Below, in pieces: positions 40,021 to 49,307 of a stretch of 64,000 nt of DNA. Numbering within the stretch: position 1 is the first letter of the stretch; each line of letters begins with the position of its first letter. Below the pieces are notes generated by a model that did not search any database, was not told the DNA's origin, and saw only the letters and a program-made list of their open reading frames with translations. Made by a program: the position numbers and the translations under genes. This DNA is from Roseateles sp. (GTDB taxonomy: Bacteria > Pseudomonadota > Gammaproteobacteria > Burkholderiales > Burkholderiaceae_C): positions 186,001 through 250,000 of the forward strand of contig JAEUPJ010000041.1 of assembly GCA_016790285.1 (NCBI GenBank). Reading direction: 5' to 3'.

Positions 40021-40935
40021 TCAGCGGGCGTCCAGCTCGCGGTGGCGCTTGAGCACGTGGCCGTGGTGGCTGAACTGGCGGGCGAGCATCTCGACGAGGT
40101 AGACCGAGCGGTGCTGCCCGCCCGTGCAGCCGATGGCGACTGTGAGGTAGCTGCGCTGGTCGGCCGCGAAATTGGGCAGCCAGCGCGACAGGAAGCCGGC
40201 GATCTGTCCCATCATCAGACCGACCTCGGGCTGCGCTGCCAGGTAGGCGGCCACGGGGGCGTCGCGGCCGGTCAGCGGGCGCAGCTCGCGGTCGTAGTAG
40301 GGGTTGGGCAGCACGCGCACGTCGAAGACGAAGTCCGCGTCGCTGGGCACGCCGTGCTTGAAGGCAAAGCTCTCGAACACGAGTGTCAGCTTGGCGCCGG
40401 CGTTGGGCCCCACCAGGTCGGCCAGCCAGGCGCGCAGCTGGGCCGGGCGCAGCTGGCTGGTGTCGATGACGGTGGACTCGGCCTTCAGGCCGCCGAGCAG
40501 CTCGCGTTCGAGCTTGATCGCGTCCAGCAGCAGGCGGTGGCTGTCTTCGGCGGTGTTGTCCAGCGTGCCGAAGGCGGTGTCGCGGTCTTCGCGCAGCGGG
40601 TGGGGGCGGCGGGTCTCGGAGAAGCGCCGCATCAGCGCGTCGTTGCTCGCGTCCAGGAACACCGAGCGCACCGCCACGCCCTGCGCGCGCAGCTGCTTGA
40701 GCAGCGGCAGCAGCAGCGGCAGCGAACTGGCCGAGCGCACGTCCACGGCGATGGCCACGCGGCGCTCGCCGCGCTGCTCCTCGAGCTTGAGGAAGTCCAG
40801 CAGCAGCTCGGCCGGCAGGTTGTCGACGCAGAAATAGCCTGCGTCTTCCAGCGCATGCATGGCCACCGACTTGCCGCCACCGGACATGCCGGTCAGCAGC
40901 ACCACGTCGCCCTGCAGTTCGGTGTCGAGGTTCAT
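40021..40935 (-). CDS. rapZ: RNase adapter RapZ
   Basis: 304 residues from the ATG at 40935. In E. coli RapZ guides RNase E to the GlmZ small RNA and controls GlmS. Walker [30 protein letters not shown] at the N-terminus; the C-terminal domain has [31 protein letters not shown] and [14 protein letters not shown]. No rpoN/pts genes are adjacent here. The start overlaps the recN stop by 4 bases. Confidence 0.95.
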   Translation of the reverse strand: MNLDTELQGDVVLLTGMSGGGKSVAMHALEDAGYFCVDNLPAELLLDFLKLEEQRGERRVAIAVDVRSASSLPLLLPLLKQLRAQGVAVRSVFLDASNDALMRRFSETRRPHPLREDRDTAFGTLDNTAEDSHRLLLDAIKLERELLGGLKAESTVIDTSQLRPAQLRAWLADLVGPNAGAKLTLVFESFAFKHGVPSDADFVFDVRVLPNPYYDRELRPLTGRDAPVAAYLAAQPEVGLMMGQIAGFLSRWLPNFAADQRSYLTVAIGCTGGQHRSVYLVEMLARQFSHHGHVLKRHRELDAR

Positions 40936-42638
40936 GGCTTGGCCTTGCTCGCGGGTTGGGCGGTGGAGGCGTCGAGCATTTCCTGCGCGTGGGCCAGGCT
41001 CGTGGACGACAGCCGCTCGCCGCCGAGCATGCGCGCGATCTCGGCCACGCGGGCCTCGCCGGCCACGGGGCTGACGGAGCTGACCGTCGTCTTGCCCTGC
41101 AGCGCCTTGGCGACGACAAGGTGGCGGTCGGCACAGGCCGCGACCTGCGGCAGGTGGGTGACGGCCAGCACCTGACGCTGGCCGGTGGCCGACTGGCCGA
41201 GCTGCTTCATGAGCCGCCCGACCGTCTCGGCCACGGCGCCTCCGATGCCGACGTCGATCTCGTCGAAGATGAGCGTGCCCGGCGCGCCGCCTGCGGCCTG
41301 GCTGGCTGCCTGCTGGCTCGTCGTGACGGCGATGGCCAGCGCGATGCGCGAGAGCTCGCCGCCGGAGGCCACCTTGGCCAGCGGGCGCGGCGTGCTGCCT
41401 GCGTGGCCGGCCACGAGGAACTCGGCCGACTCCACGCCAAAACTCTGCGGCCCGTCGGTGGCGGTGAGGGCGATGTCGAACTTGCCGCCCGCCATGCCGA
41501 GCTGCTGCATGGCCGCGGTGACGGCGGCGGCCAGCTGCGGCGCGGCCTTCTTGCGGGCGCGGCTGGCAGCCTGCGCCTCGGTGTCGAAGGCCTTGCGCGC
41601 GGCGGCCAGGGCGGCTTCGAGCTGGGCGGGGTCGCTCGCGGCGTCCAGCGCGGCGAGCTCGGCGCGCCACTGCGCCAGCAACGCGGGCAGCTCCTGCGGC
41701 TGGCGGCGGTAGCGGCGGGCGAGCGTCATCCAGGCGGACACGCGCTCGTCGAGCTCCGCCAGGCGGGCGGGGTCGAGGTCGGCCTTGTGCAGGTAGGCCG
41801 AGAGCGTGTGGCTCGCGTCCTGCAGCTGGGCCTGCACGTCGCGCAGGGCCTGCACGGCGGGCAGCAGGCGGTGGTCGTGGTCGAGCACGCGCTCGAGCTG
41901 GTCGAGCGCGCCGCCGGCCAGCGACTGGGCGCTCGGCTCGGCTTCGTCCAGGGCGTCGAGCGCCGACTTGGCCGCGTCGATGAGGCTTTGCCCGTGCGAC
42001 AGCCGCTCGTGCTCGGCGTTGAGCTCCTCCCACTCGCCGTCGCCCGGCGAGAGGCTGTCGAGCTCGCCGATCTGCCAGGCCAGGCGCTCGCGCTCGCGCA
42101 GGGCATCGGCCTGTTGGCCCTGGGCGCGCTGCAGGGCATCGGCCGCCTGCTTCCAGGCGGCGTGGGCGCGGGCCAGGGGGGCGGTGTCCAGGCCGGCAAA
42201 GCCGTCCAGCAGGCTGCGCACCGCAGCCGGCCGGGTCAGGCCTTGCCAGGCGTGCTGGCCGTGGATGTCCAGCAGGTGGTCGGCCAGCTCGCGCAGCTGC
42301 GTGAGCGTGGCGGCGCCGCCGTTGATCCAGGCGCGGCTCTTGCCGGCGGCGTCGATCACGCGGCGCAGCAGCAGGGTGTCGTCGGCGTCGAAACCGGCGT
42401 CGTCGAGCCAGCTGCGCAGGTGGGTGGGGGTGTCGAACTCGGCCGTGATCTCGGCCTTGGCCGCGCCTTCGCGCACCACGCCCGCGTCGCCCCGGCCGCC
42501 CAGGGCCAGCTGCAAGGCGTCGATGAGGATGGACTTGCCCGCGCCGGTTTCCCCGGTCAGCACGGCAAAGCCGGGCTCGAAGTCGAGCTCCAGCGTGGGG
42601 ACGATGACGAAATCCTTCAGGCTCAGGTGCCGCAGCAT
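40932..42638 (-). CDS. recN: DNA repair protein RecN
   Basis: SMC-like ATPase active in double-strand break repair; 568 residues. Walker [27 protein letters not shown] near the N-terminus, long Ala/Gln/Leu coiled-coil central region (about 155-365), signature [19 protein letters not shown] and Walker [14 protein letters not shown] near 445. Downstream of nadK and upstream of rapZ on the same strand. LexA box not identified. Confidence 0.96.
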   Translation of the reverse strand: MLRHLSLKDFVIVPTLELDFEPGFAVLTGETGAGKSILIDALQLALGGRGDAGVVREGAAKAEITAEFDTPTHLRSWLDDAGFDADDTLLLRRVIDAAGKSRAWINGGAATLTQLRELADHLLDIHGQHAWQGLTRPAAVRSLLDGFAGLDTAPLARAHAAWKQAADALQRAQGQQADALRERERLAWQIGELDSLSPGDGEWEELNAEHERLSHGQSLIDAAKSALDALDEAEPSAQSLAGGALDQLERVLDHDHRLLPAVQALRDVQAQLQDASHTLSAYLHKADLDPARLAELDERVSAWMTLARRYRRQPQELPALLAQWRAELAALDAASDPAQLEAALAAARKAFDTEAQAASRARKKAAPQLAAAVTAAMQQLGMAGGKFDIALTATDGPQSFGVESAEFLVAGHAGSTPRPLAKVASGGELSRIALAIAVTTSQQAASQAAGGAPGTLIFDEIDVGIGGAVAETVGRLMKQLGQSATGQRQVLAVTHLPQVAACADRHLVVAKALQGKTTVSSVSPVAGEARVAEIARMLGGERLSSTSLAHAQEMLDASTAQPASKAKP

Positions 42639-42652
42639 GGTGAGTCTCTAGG

Positions 42653-43519
42653 TCAGATGTACCAGCGCAACTTGCGCCGCAGCGTGGCGTAGTAGCTCCA
42701 GCCCTTGGGGTGCAGGAAGCGCACCTGGTGCTGGCTGCGCCGCACGGTGATGGTGTCGCCGTGCAGCAGGCTGGCCAGGCTTTGCATGTCGAAGTTCACC
42801 GACGCGTCGCGCCCGGCGACGATCTCCATGCGCACCTCGCCCAGGTCGGGCAGCACGATGGGCCGGTTGGAGAGGGTGTGCGGCGCGATGGGCACCATCA
42901 GCCAGCCGCCAATGCTCGGGTGCAGGATGGGCCCGCCGGCCGAAAGCGCGTAGGCCGTGGACCCGGTGGGGGAGGCGACGATGAGGCCGTCGGCCCGCAT
43001 GTTGGCCACGAAATGCTCGCCGACCGAGATCTTGAGCTCCACCATGCCGGCCGTGCCGCCGCGGCTCACGACCACGTCGTTGAGCGCCAGGCCCGTGTAG
43101 ATGGCCTCGCCGTCGCGCCAGACCTCGCCTTCGAGCATGGCGCGGGGCTCCACCTCGTAGTCGCCCGCCAGCACCGGGGCGAGGGACTCGCGCCAGCGCT
43201 CGATGGGGATGTCGGTGATGAAGCCCAGGCGGCCCTGGTTGATACCCAGCAGCGGGATGCCGTAGGGCGCCATCTCGCGGGCAAAGCCCAGCATCGTGCC
43301 GTCGCCGCCGATGACCACCGCCAGGTCGCAGGCGCGGCCGAGCTGCTCGTGCGACAACGCGTCGTAGCCCGTAAGGCCGGTGTTGAGGGCGGTGTCGGCT
43401 TCCAGCGAAACGTCCAGCCCGCTGGCGCACATGAATTGGGCGATTTCCTCCAGCACCGGACGGATGCCTGGCGCCTGATGCTTGCCCACGATGGCGACAT
43501 GTCTGAAGCGCTCGGCCAT
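42653..43519 (-). CDS. nadK: NAD kinase
   Basis: Phosphorylates NAD to NADP. 288 residues beginning [19 protein letters not shown]. The phosphate-binding motif [16 protein letters not shown] and the second block [19 protein letters not shown] are clear. The usual NE/D motif appears as [10 protein letters not shown]. Divergent from hrcA with a 67-base shared control region, a conserved betaproteobacterial pair. Confidence 0.96.
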   Translation of the reverse strand: MAERFRHVAIVGKHQAPGIRPVLEEIAQFMCASGLDVSLEADTALNTGLTGYDALSHEQLGRACDLAVVIGGDGTMLGFAREMAPYGIPLLGINQGRLGFITDIPIERWRESLAPVLAGDYEVEPRAMLEGEVWRDGEAIYTGLALNDVVVSRGGTAGMVELKISVGEHFVANMRADGLIVASPTGSTAYALSAGGPILHPSIGGWLMVPIAPHTLSNRPIVLPDLGEVRMEIVAGRDASVNFDMQSLASLLHGDTITVRRSQHQVRFLHPKGWSYYATLRRKLRWYI

Positions 43520-43586
43520 GCGGCAAATTACACCACAGGGGTTTTGCCTTCCCAGGGCAAGCCGGGGCTTTTCCTAGAATGACTGC

Positions 43587-44594
43587 ATGCTGGACGAGCG
43601 CTCGAAATCCCTGCTGAAAACCCTGGTCGAACGCTATATCGCCGACGGGCAACCCGTGGGCTCGCGCACGCTGTCCAAAGCGTCGGGGCTGGAGCTGAGC
43701 CCGGCGACCATCCGCAACGTGATGGCCGACCTGGAAGAGCTCGGCCTCATCGCCAGCCCCCACACCAGCGCCGGGCGCATCCCCACACCGCGCGGCTACC
43801 GGCTGTTCGTGGACACCATGCTCACGGCCCAGCCCGGGCTGATCGGCGTGGAAACGGCCCAGCTGCAGCCCGACCAGCCCCAGCGCGTCATCGCCAGCGC
43901 GGCGCAGATGCTGTCCAACCTGTCGAGCTTCGTGGGCGTCGTCACGGCGCCGAAGAAGCCCAGCGTCTTTCACCACATCGAATTCCTGCGTCTGGGCGAA
44001 CGCCGGGTGCTCGTCATCCTCGTGTCCCCGGACGGCGACGTGCAGAACCGCGTCATCTTCACCGCCCAGGACTTCAGCCAGGGCGAGCTCGCCGAAGCCA
44101 GCAACCGGCTCAACGCGGGCTACGCGGGCCTCACGCTCGAAGCCGTGCGCGAGCGCCTGCGCCACGAGGTGGACGCGCTGCGCGGCGAGATCGCCCAGCT
44201 CATGAGCGCGGCCGTGGACGTCGGCACCGAAGCCATGGCCCAGCAGGAAGAGCGCGTCGTCGTCTCCGGCGAGCGCAACCTGCTCACCGTGCAGGACTTC
44301 AGCCACGACATGGGCAGCCTGCGCCGGCTCTTCGACCTCTTCGAGCAGAAGACCCAGCTCATGCGCCTGCTCGACACCTCCAGCCGCGCCGAGGGCGTGC
44401 GCATCTACATCGGCGGCGAAAGCCAGGTCGTGCCCTACGAGGAGCTGTCCATCGTCTCCGCGCCCTACGAGGTCGACGGCCAGGTCGTGGGCACCCTGGG
44501 CGTCATCGGCCCCACCCGCATGGCCTACGACCGCATGATCCAGATCGTCGACATCACCAGCCGCATGGTGGGCCAGGCGCTGTCCCAGCGCTGA
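43587..44594 (+). CDS. hrcA: Heat-inducible transcription repressor HrcA
   Basis: 335 residues. Represses groESL/dnaK-type heat-shock genes by binding CIRCE. N-terminal winged helix [43 protein letters not shown], then [20 protein letters not shown]. The C-terminal domain ends [19 protein letters not shown]. No CIRCE inverted repeat (TTAGCACTC-N9-GAGTGCTAA) was seen before this gene or nadK, so it is probably not autoregulated by that element here. Confidence 0.96.
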   Translation: MLDERSKSLLKTLVERYIADGQPVGSRTLSKASGLELSPATIRNVMADLEELGLIASPHTSAGRIPTPRGYRLFVDTMLTAQPGLIGVETAQLQPDQPQRVIASAAQMLSNLSSFVGVVTAPKKPSVFHHIEFLRLGERRVLVILVSPDGDVQNRVIFTAQDFSQGELAEASNRLNAGYAGLTLEAVRERLRHEVDALRGEIAQLMSAAVDVGTEAMAQQEERVVVSGERNLLTVQDFSHDMGSLRRLFDLFEQKTQLMRLLDTSSRAEGVRIYIGGESQVVPYEELSIVSAPYEVDGQVVGTLGVIGPTRMAYDRMIQIVDITSRMVGQALSQR

Positions 44595-44618
44595 CTAGAA
44601 TCCGCCGCTCTCCCCCGG

Positions 44619-44695
44619 GGGCCGTTAGCTCAGTTGGTCAGAGCAGAGGACTCATAATCCTTTGGTCATTGGTTCAAGTCCAATACGGCCTACCA
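44619..44695 (+). tRNA. tRNA with CAT anticodon (Met or lysidine-type Ile2)
   Basis: 77 bases with encoded CCA. Acceptor GGGCCGT pairs with ACGGCCT (G1 with U72). Anticodon loop CTCATAA gives CAT. D arm GCTCAGTTGGTCAGAGC and T arm ATTGG-TTCAAGT-CCAAT. The acceptor C4-G69 and C5-G68 pairs and the TTGGTC-x-TTGGTTCAAGTCCA stretch resemble E. coli tRNA-Ile2, whose anticodon C is changed to lysidine by TilS; elongator tRNA-Met differs there. An automatic call would say Met. An AT-richer island starts right after it. Confidence 0.9.
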
Positions 44696-44753
44696 ACAAA
44701 ATCAATAGGTTACGGATGAATCATGGTTGGCTGGCATCGCGTGATCTCAAGGT

Positions 44754-44773
44754 CATGTAGCCGCCATGTAGCC
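44754..44773 (+). repeat. Direct repeat CATGTAGCC beside tRNA
   Basis: CATGTAGCC occurs twice with an 11-base period (44754-44762 and 44765-44773), 59 bases past the tRNA. About one helical turn of spacing is typical of arm-type integrase binding sites, so it may be a relic of an attachment site. It is short, and no integrase gene remains to test the idea. Confidence 0.4.
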
Positions 44774-44875
44774 AGAAGTCGCCGTTAAGACAAAGGGTCG
44801 GTTCCACGCTGATAGCGACCGGCCACCCGGTGCTACATCCGGCACCCTGCGTTCTGGCAGCCCCTACTCGAGCAC

Positions 44876-45589
44876 CTATGGCTTTGTCAGTTCGGTTATT
44901 TTTAGGTCGATCAATCTGCTGATTCCAAGTGTCAGATACCGCGTGAATTGCACAAGGTCAATGATCGAGCTTGGTTGAGGTACGTTTGACGTCGTTCCGG
45001 TGTGCGCGCACTCGTTTCTGATGTCGTTCAGGTTTTTTAACAGACCTGCGACTGTGCTTGCGGAGTACTTTCCCTTTAATGCTTGGGAGATGGCGTCAAA
45101 GCCGCCCTTGATTTCTAGTCCTGAAAGTACGGCCTTCACCACGTCCGGCGAAGGATTTCCCTGCGTCCGTGCGAACGCTTCCCATACTGGGGATTTAGTT
45201 GCGTCGACGATTGGGGCAACTAGTCGGCGCACAAAAGCTGAGGAATCAGTGAGTGAATTCTTTCGCTTGACTTCTCGCTTTACCAAGTCGGCAAGATGCC
45301 CGGCACCCTCACGTAGGTGCGTTTCCAAATATGAGGGGCAAAGCCGGCCCATTCCGTAGCCCTTGCTAAGCAATTCAGCAAAGTAGGCTTCGCATGCCGA
45401 TCGTAGAAATGATTCCAGAAATCCACTTAGGAGCACTACGCTGCCTAACTGAATGGTATTGTGCTGTGCCAGCAGGCCGCTGTCTCGCATGGCTTGGGGA
45501 GCTTCAATCTGTACCCTTTCCATCAATTTCAGGATAGGGCCGGCAGATTGGGAAAACTCAGTATAGGCGGCGCGAATGGAGCTACGCAT
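44876..45589 (-). CDS. HEPN-domain protein, putative RNase effector
   Basis: 237 residues, all-helical pattern. The motif R191-N-E-C-A-H196 (Rx4H) in KNLNDIRNECAHTG near the C-terminal third is the catalytic signature of HEPN ribonucleases. Upstream helices include LGSVVLLSGFLESFLRSACEAYF. The organisation resembles the RiboL-PSP/MAE-type HEPN proteins of toxin-antitoxin and phage-defence systems. It follows the DUF262 gene by six bases. The family call is by motif and helix pattern, not by database search; a structural HEPN without nuclease activity is possible. Confidence 0.7.
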   Translation of the reverse strand: MRSSIRAAYTEFSQSAGPILKLMERVQIEAPQAMRDSGLLAQHNTIQLGSVVLLSGFLESFLRSACEAYFAELLSKGYGMGRLCPSYLETHLREGAGHLADLVKREVKRKNSLTDSSAFVRRLVAPIVDATKSPVWEAFARTQGNPSPDVVKAVLSGLEIKGGFDAISQALKGKYSASTVAGLLKNLNDIRNECAHTGTTSNVPQPSSIIDLVQFTRYLTLGISRLIDLKITELTKP

Positions 45590-45595
45590 CTCGCC

Positions 45596-46762
45596 TCAGG
45601 CCAATGCGGAGCCTGCACATTGATTCACAAGGCCAACAAGTCTAGCCACTCGGGTAGATATCGCACCTTTGCCGTTCGTGCCCGTTGTAATTGATTCGCG
45701 AAAGGCTTGATCCGATTTAACGAGATTGGCAAGTCCGTCTTTCAGCGCCGTAGCGATGCCATCGTCAATCTTGGCTGGATCCAATGACGCAAAGGCGACC
45801 ATCACGGCATCGGAGAGCGGGGCCGACTTCGACTTTTTATCCGTGTCATCTGGGCGGACGAAGGCGTCGTCAGCGCCGAAAACGCGCTTAACTGAATTGA
45901 TCGCGCGGAAGAAAGACTGTTTGTCCTCCTCATATTCGTCGGCTTCGGGATTGACCTCCGCCTCTTGGTTCCTGGCGTCAAGGTAGTGCCCCAGCCACCA
46001 TTTGAAACTTCGACGAATCTTTGCAGGCTCCTTGAGTGCAAAGAAGCGCAGCACGAGCTCGATATCCTTCATTTGGCTATAGAGCGTATTCGATTTTCGA
46101 TCTGCATTGTCGAGCGGAATTCCCCAGAGTTCACGGAATACAGGCTCGTCAGACAGTTTATGTAGCACCCTGTTGAATTTGCCTTGAAACACGGCATTGC
46201 GAATCTCCATTGTGTTCAATGGAACGCCACCCGTGTTAAGTCGGTCGAATACGTCGTATTTTACTTCTGGCGATGATTCGCGGAGCAACAGAACTGCTGG
46301 AATGAATCGCCGCTTGATTGTCGGCGCGAGACCTTTGTCCTCAAGGTCCGTAAACCTCATTCCGTTTAGTTCCTTCCAAACTTCGAGTTTTTCGAGGGCA
46401 TAGCTTCCCCGCAGGAATTCGTAGATTGCAGTCAGACGTTGGCGCCCATCAAGAACCACATACGAACCATAGCGGTCTTCTCCCAAGAAGACCGGCGGCA
46501 CAGGCACGTTCATTATGATGGATTCGACGAACCTGGATTGTTTCTTGGTATCCCATCGATCTCGGCGCTGAAAGTCAGGATTTAGGCCGATCTGATCCTC
46601 AACCATTGCCTTCAATGTCGATATAGGCAGTTCGATTTTCTGTGGATGGATCTGGCGCATCTGCTTTGCATACTTTTTCTCAAGTGCGTCGTCTGCATCC
46701 AGCTCAGGTGAGTAGTTTTCATCATCCGCATCGTCAACAAAATTGATTTTGCTATTGCTCAT
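45596..46762 (-). CDS. DUF262 (GmrS/SspE N-terminal-like, ParB/Srx fold) protein
   Basis: 388 residues. Acidic N-terminus (FVDDADDENYSPELDADD). The DUF262 domain carries NPDFQRRDRWDTKKQSRFVESI (about 61-82), the key motif D105-G-R-Q-R109 in VVLDGRQRLTAIYEFL, and FDRLNTGGVPLNTMEIRN (about 172-189). In GmrSD and SspE this motif supports NTP hydrolysis linked to a C-terminal nuclease. Here no DUF1524 HNH nuclease is visible after it; the C-terminal half is helical and unassigned. It overlaps the methyltransferase stop by 4 bases. Confidence 0.88.
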   Translation of the reverse strand: MSNSKINFVDDADDENYSPELDADDALEKKYAKQMRQIHPQKIELPISTLKAMVEDQIGLNPDFQRRDRWDTKKQSRFVESIIMNVPVPPVFLGEDRYGSYVVLDGRQRLTAIYEFLRGSYALEKLEVWKELNGMRFTDLEDKGLAPTIKRRFIPAVLLLRESSPEVKYDVFDRLNTGGVPLNTMEIRNAVFQGKFNRVLHKLSDEPVFRELWGIPLDNADRKSNTLYSQMKDIELVLRFFALKEPAKIRRSFKWWLGHYLDARNQEAEVNPEADEYEEDKQSFFRAINSVKRVFGADDAFVRPDDTDKKSKSAPLSDAVMVAFASLDPAKIDDGIATALKDGLANLVKSDQAFRESITTGTNGKGAISTRVARLVGLVNQCAGSALA

Positions 46763-48039
46763 TGAAGGCCTCGTTGGGTTATTGGTGAGGTTGCGAACAC
46801 CAACACATCTTCAGTGTCAACGTTGGAGCTGCGGTAAAGCTTGAATTTTGGATTGGACCAAGCAATCGACGACTTGGCAAAATGCGCGCGTGACGACGAT
46901 AGTGTTAGCCCCTTTGCCAGCATGGCTTCGGTAACTATTCCGCTCAGGTCGATCTTTACGTCCTTGAAATAGGAGCTTTGTACAACCACAGCGATGTGGC
47001 CATTTTCAATGACAGATGTCAACTGAGAAATAGAGCGCAGTAAGTCATCAAAATACTTTGAAAAGTATCTTGAGTAATAGGTGCCTGCTGCCTTCGTAGG
47101 ATGGTTTTGGATCGCCGTAAGTGTTCTGCCCAGGAGCGATGTTGGGCTTACTTCTGGCGGGCCAGAGGAGTGCTTCTCCGTAACGACGGACCCCATGATT
47201 TCGCGACGAAGCGCTAAGAAGCCAATTTCGTCAAGTTCGCCCAAGGCAAGCTGCTCTGGAATGGTAGCCACTGCGTAATCAATGCGAGTGCAATATGGAG
47301 GCGAAGTAATCGCAAGGTTGAACTTCCCAAGGTTCGCAAGGTTCTGCCGAGAATCGCAAACGCGCAGATCGGGCCATTGGAAATGATCGGGCCGGGCATT
47401 GGGTGCCGACTTGGAGGAAGCTTCAAGGCCAGCGACGGCCCTCAATAGGAGCGAATGTAGTTCTGCGCGATCCAGTTGGACTAACTGTTCCTTATGACGT
47501 GGGCGACTGAACCAGGAAGGATTCGTGCCGCGCAAAGGGCGAAGTGCTTCGCGCAGAACCTCTGAAAGTACGATAAATGCCGCCCCTGAAAGCGCCGCTA
47601 GTTCATTGCTATCGAGGCCAGCCGCATGCACATTAGCGGCGTCAATGAGATAAGCCCTGAGAATCCGCAGGTTGGCGGCCGACTTTGAATCAAAGAAAGA
47701 CGACAACAGATCGTTTTCCTGAGCACCCAAGTGACTAGCAGAGAAAAGGTGCGAACTACGCTGAGCAGCTAGATGCTTGCATAGCTTCAACACCAGGTCT
47801 GACCGTGCAAGTCGCGCCCAAGCAACCGGGAGCATTGCCGGGTTAATGTCTGCGCCGACGCTTTGGATGCCTAGGTGTGCGCACACGCTAGTCGTGGCGC
47901 CACTTCCATTCCAAGGGTCTAAAACTCGCGTGGCGGAGGTCGAAAACCTCTCGAGGACATCTTGTACAAAGGTATTCGAGAACCCTGCGTAGTACTTGTA
48001 CTTGACCTCCTCTTTTGCTGGCAGCTTTGGTGATTGCAT
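46759..48039 (-). CDS. SPPY-type DNA methyltransferase
   Basis: 426 residues from the ATG at 48039 (MQSPKLPAKEEVKYKYYAGFS). An in-frame GTG at 48159 would add 40 residues; neither start has a good ribosome site. SAM motif I is D41-P-W-N-G-S-G-A-T; the catalytic motif is T245-S-P-P-Y in NLAITSPPYCTRIDYA. With motif I first and about 200 residues between, the order is alpha-like. Target base (N4-cytosine or N6-adenine) and site cannot be read. First gene of the operon; the two downstream genes give it a restriction- or abortive-type context. Confidence 0.85.
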   Translation of the reverse strand: MQSPKLPAKEEVKYKYYAGFSNTFVQDVLERFSTSATRVLDPWNGSGATTSVCAHLGIQSVGADINPAMLPVAWARLARSDLVLKLCKHLAAQRSSHLFSASHLGAQENDLLSSFFDSKSAANLRILRAYLIDAANVHAAGLDSNELAALSGAAFIVLSEVLREALRPLRGTNPSWFSRPRHKEQLVQLDRAELHSLLLRAVAGLEASSKSAPNARPDHFQWPDLRVCDSRQNLANLGKFNLAITSPPYCTRIDYAVATIPEQLALGELDEIGFLALRREIMGSVVTEKHSSGPPEVSPTSLLGRTLTAIQNHPTKAAGTYYSRYFSKYFDDLLRSISQLTSVIENGHIAVVVQSSYFKDVKIDLSGIVTEAMLAKGLTLSSSRAHFAKSSIAWSNPKFKLYRSSNVDTEDVLVFATSPITQRGLQ

Positions 48040-48321
48040 CCGACTACTAACTATTGCTTGGCTTGGATGGCCGGAAATCTTGATGGTTGGACAGTATGCC
48101 CTGCTGACTCCTTTCGTTGCTGACTTCCGGCCCCCGCCGGTCCGTACAGTTATTGACACGAGTCCGAGGCGAAGCCGGCTGCGCCGTCTCCGCGATCTGG
48201 CTTCGCCAGTCGAAGCGCCCGCCGGGCTTGGACCTGGGGCCGCTCAATGTTCCAGACATGGCGGACGGATTTAACGATCCATGTGCGCAGGTCCGTATTG
48301 ACCCAGCGGAACCTGCACAGG
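48040..48321. other. Gene-free spacer at the island's right edge
   Basis: 282 bases between the methyltransferase start and the PLP-enzyme stop. Composition shifts here from AT-richer to GC-rich. No tRNA-end repeat, terminator with T-tract or recognised gene remnant was seen. The extended methyltransferase frame (to 48159) would occupy the first 120 bases if its GTG start is used. Confidence 0.5.
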
Positions 48322-49257
48322 TCAGCCCTCCACGCCGCTCGCCAACTGAGCGTCCAGCCGCACAAGATCCGCGTAGGTGGTAGACACGCCGCCGCAAACG
48401 ATCACGAGAACGTCGGCGGCGTTCTGGAGGGCTGCCGAGGACCGCTGGCGCATGGCGGCGATGGCTGCGCCGCAGGCCGGCTCCACCACCCAGCGGTGCT
48501 CGCGTTCGAGTTCGAAGCAGGCCGCCAGCGCTTCGCGGTCGGTGACGGTCGTGGTGGTGACGGGGTGGCGCTTCGTCCAGGCGAAGGCCTCCTCGCTCAC
48601 CCGCCGCGCGCCGAGTGACGTGGCCACGCTGTTGATGGCGTCCAGGGTGACGAGGTGGCCGGCGTTCACGGCCGCGTGCAGCGACGCTGCGCCTTCGGTT
48701 TCTGCCGCGACGAGGGGGACTCCCGCCCAACCCACGGCCGCCATGCCCTGCAGCACGCCGCACATGAGGCCGCCCCCGCCGACGGACAGGACGACGGCGT
48801 CTGGCCGCGGCCCTTGGCGTGCGGCCTCGTGGATCATCGACGCATGCCCCTCCCACAGCAGCGGGTCGTCGAAGGGGTGGATGAAGGCGTCGCTCGGTGT
48901 TCGCAGCGACATGAGGTGCTCGTTGGCCTCCATCCAGCTCTTGCCCTGCACGACGACCTCGGCGCCGTAGCGGCGCAGCAGCGTGCGGGGCCACTCGGGC
49001 GTGGACTCGGGCACGACGACCAGCACGGGCAGGCCCAGTTGCCGGCCTGCATAGGCCACGGCGAGGCCGGCATTGCCGCCAGAGGACGACAACAGGCGGC
49101 GCGCCCCTTGTTTCGCGTGCCACTCGCAGGCATGGCCCACCCCGCGCAACTTGAACGAGCCGCTGGGCTGCAGTGCTTCCAGCTTCAACCAGACCCGCTG
49201 GTTCGGTGTGCTGAAGGCGTCGGAGGCGATGAGGGGCGTCGGGATGTGGATGGCCAT
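48322..49257 (-). CDS. PLP-dependent serine/threonine dehydratase-like enzyme
   Basis: 311 residues, fold type II PLP enzyme. It begins MAIHIPTPLIASD. The Schiff-base Lys is in LEALQPSGSFKLRGVG, the substrate loop is SSSGGNAGLAVAYAG, and the phosphate-binding glycines are in SVGGGGLMCGVLQG. The sequence resembles serine/threonine dehydratases (L-Ser or L-Thr to the 2-oxo acid and ammonia) of the short SDS-like type without an ACT regulatory domain. Exact substrate is not determinable. An in-frame ATG three codons upstream (49266) is an alternative start. Confidence 0.87.
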   Translation of the reverse strand: MAIHIPTPLIASDAFSTPNQRVWLKLEALQPSGSFKLRGVGHACEWHAKQGARRLLSSSGGNAGLAVAYAGRQLGLPVLVVVPESTPEWPRTLLRRYGAEVVVQGKSWMEANEHLMSLRTPSDAFIHPFDDPLLWEGHASMIHEAARQGPRPDAVVLSVGGGGLMCGVLQGMAAVGWAGVPLVAAETEGAASLHAAVNAGHLVTLDAINSVATSLGARRVSEEAFAWTKRHPVTTTTVTDREALAACFELEREHRWVVEPACGAAIAAMRQRSSAALQNAADVLVIVCGGVSTTYADLVRLDAQLASGVEG

Positions 49258-49307
49258 GCCGCGCATGCTAAGGGTGTCGGTCCACCCCGGGCCTGCGCTG
49301 CGCGGCG

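Larger units (their letters stand above)
44696..48300. other. AT-richer accessory island next to tRNA
   Basis: Base composition falls visibly between the tRNA and about 48100 compared with the very GC-rich flanks. The left edge abuts the tRNA 3' end, a common integration point. The content is one three-gene operon (methyltransferase, DUF262, HEPN). No integrase, transposase or clear right-hand copy of the tRNA end was found, so it may be a decayed or degraded insertion. The right edge is placed only by composition. Confidence 0.65.

Noticed and set aside
43520-43586. CIRCE operator in the nadK-hrcA spacer
   Set aside because: TTAGCACTC-N9-GAGTGCTAA or a close variant is not present in the 67 bases.
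40956-44306. Long open frames opposite recN, nadK and hrcA
   Set aside because: Composition is Gly/Ala/His/Arg shadow-like, and the opposite strand encodes well-known proteins over the full length.
48040-48159. Methyltransferase extension to a GTG at 48159
   Set aside because: Not firmly excluded, but the extra 40 residues show no motif, and the ATG at 48039 begins just before the family-like KYYAGFS segment.
44696-48321. Integrase, transposase or second tRNA-end repeat marking a mobile element
   Set aside because: None found by reading both strands; the island is called on composition and tRNA position only.
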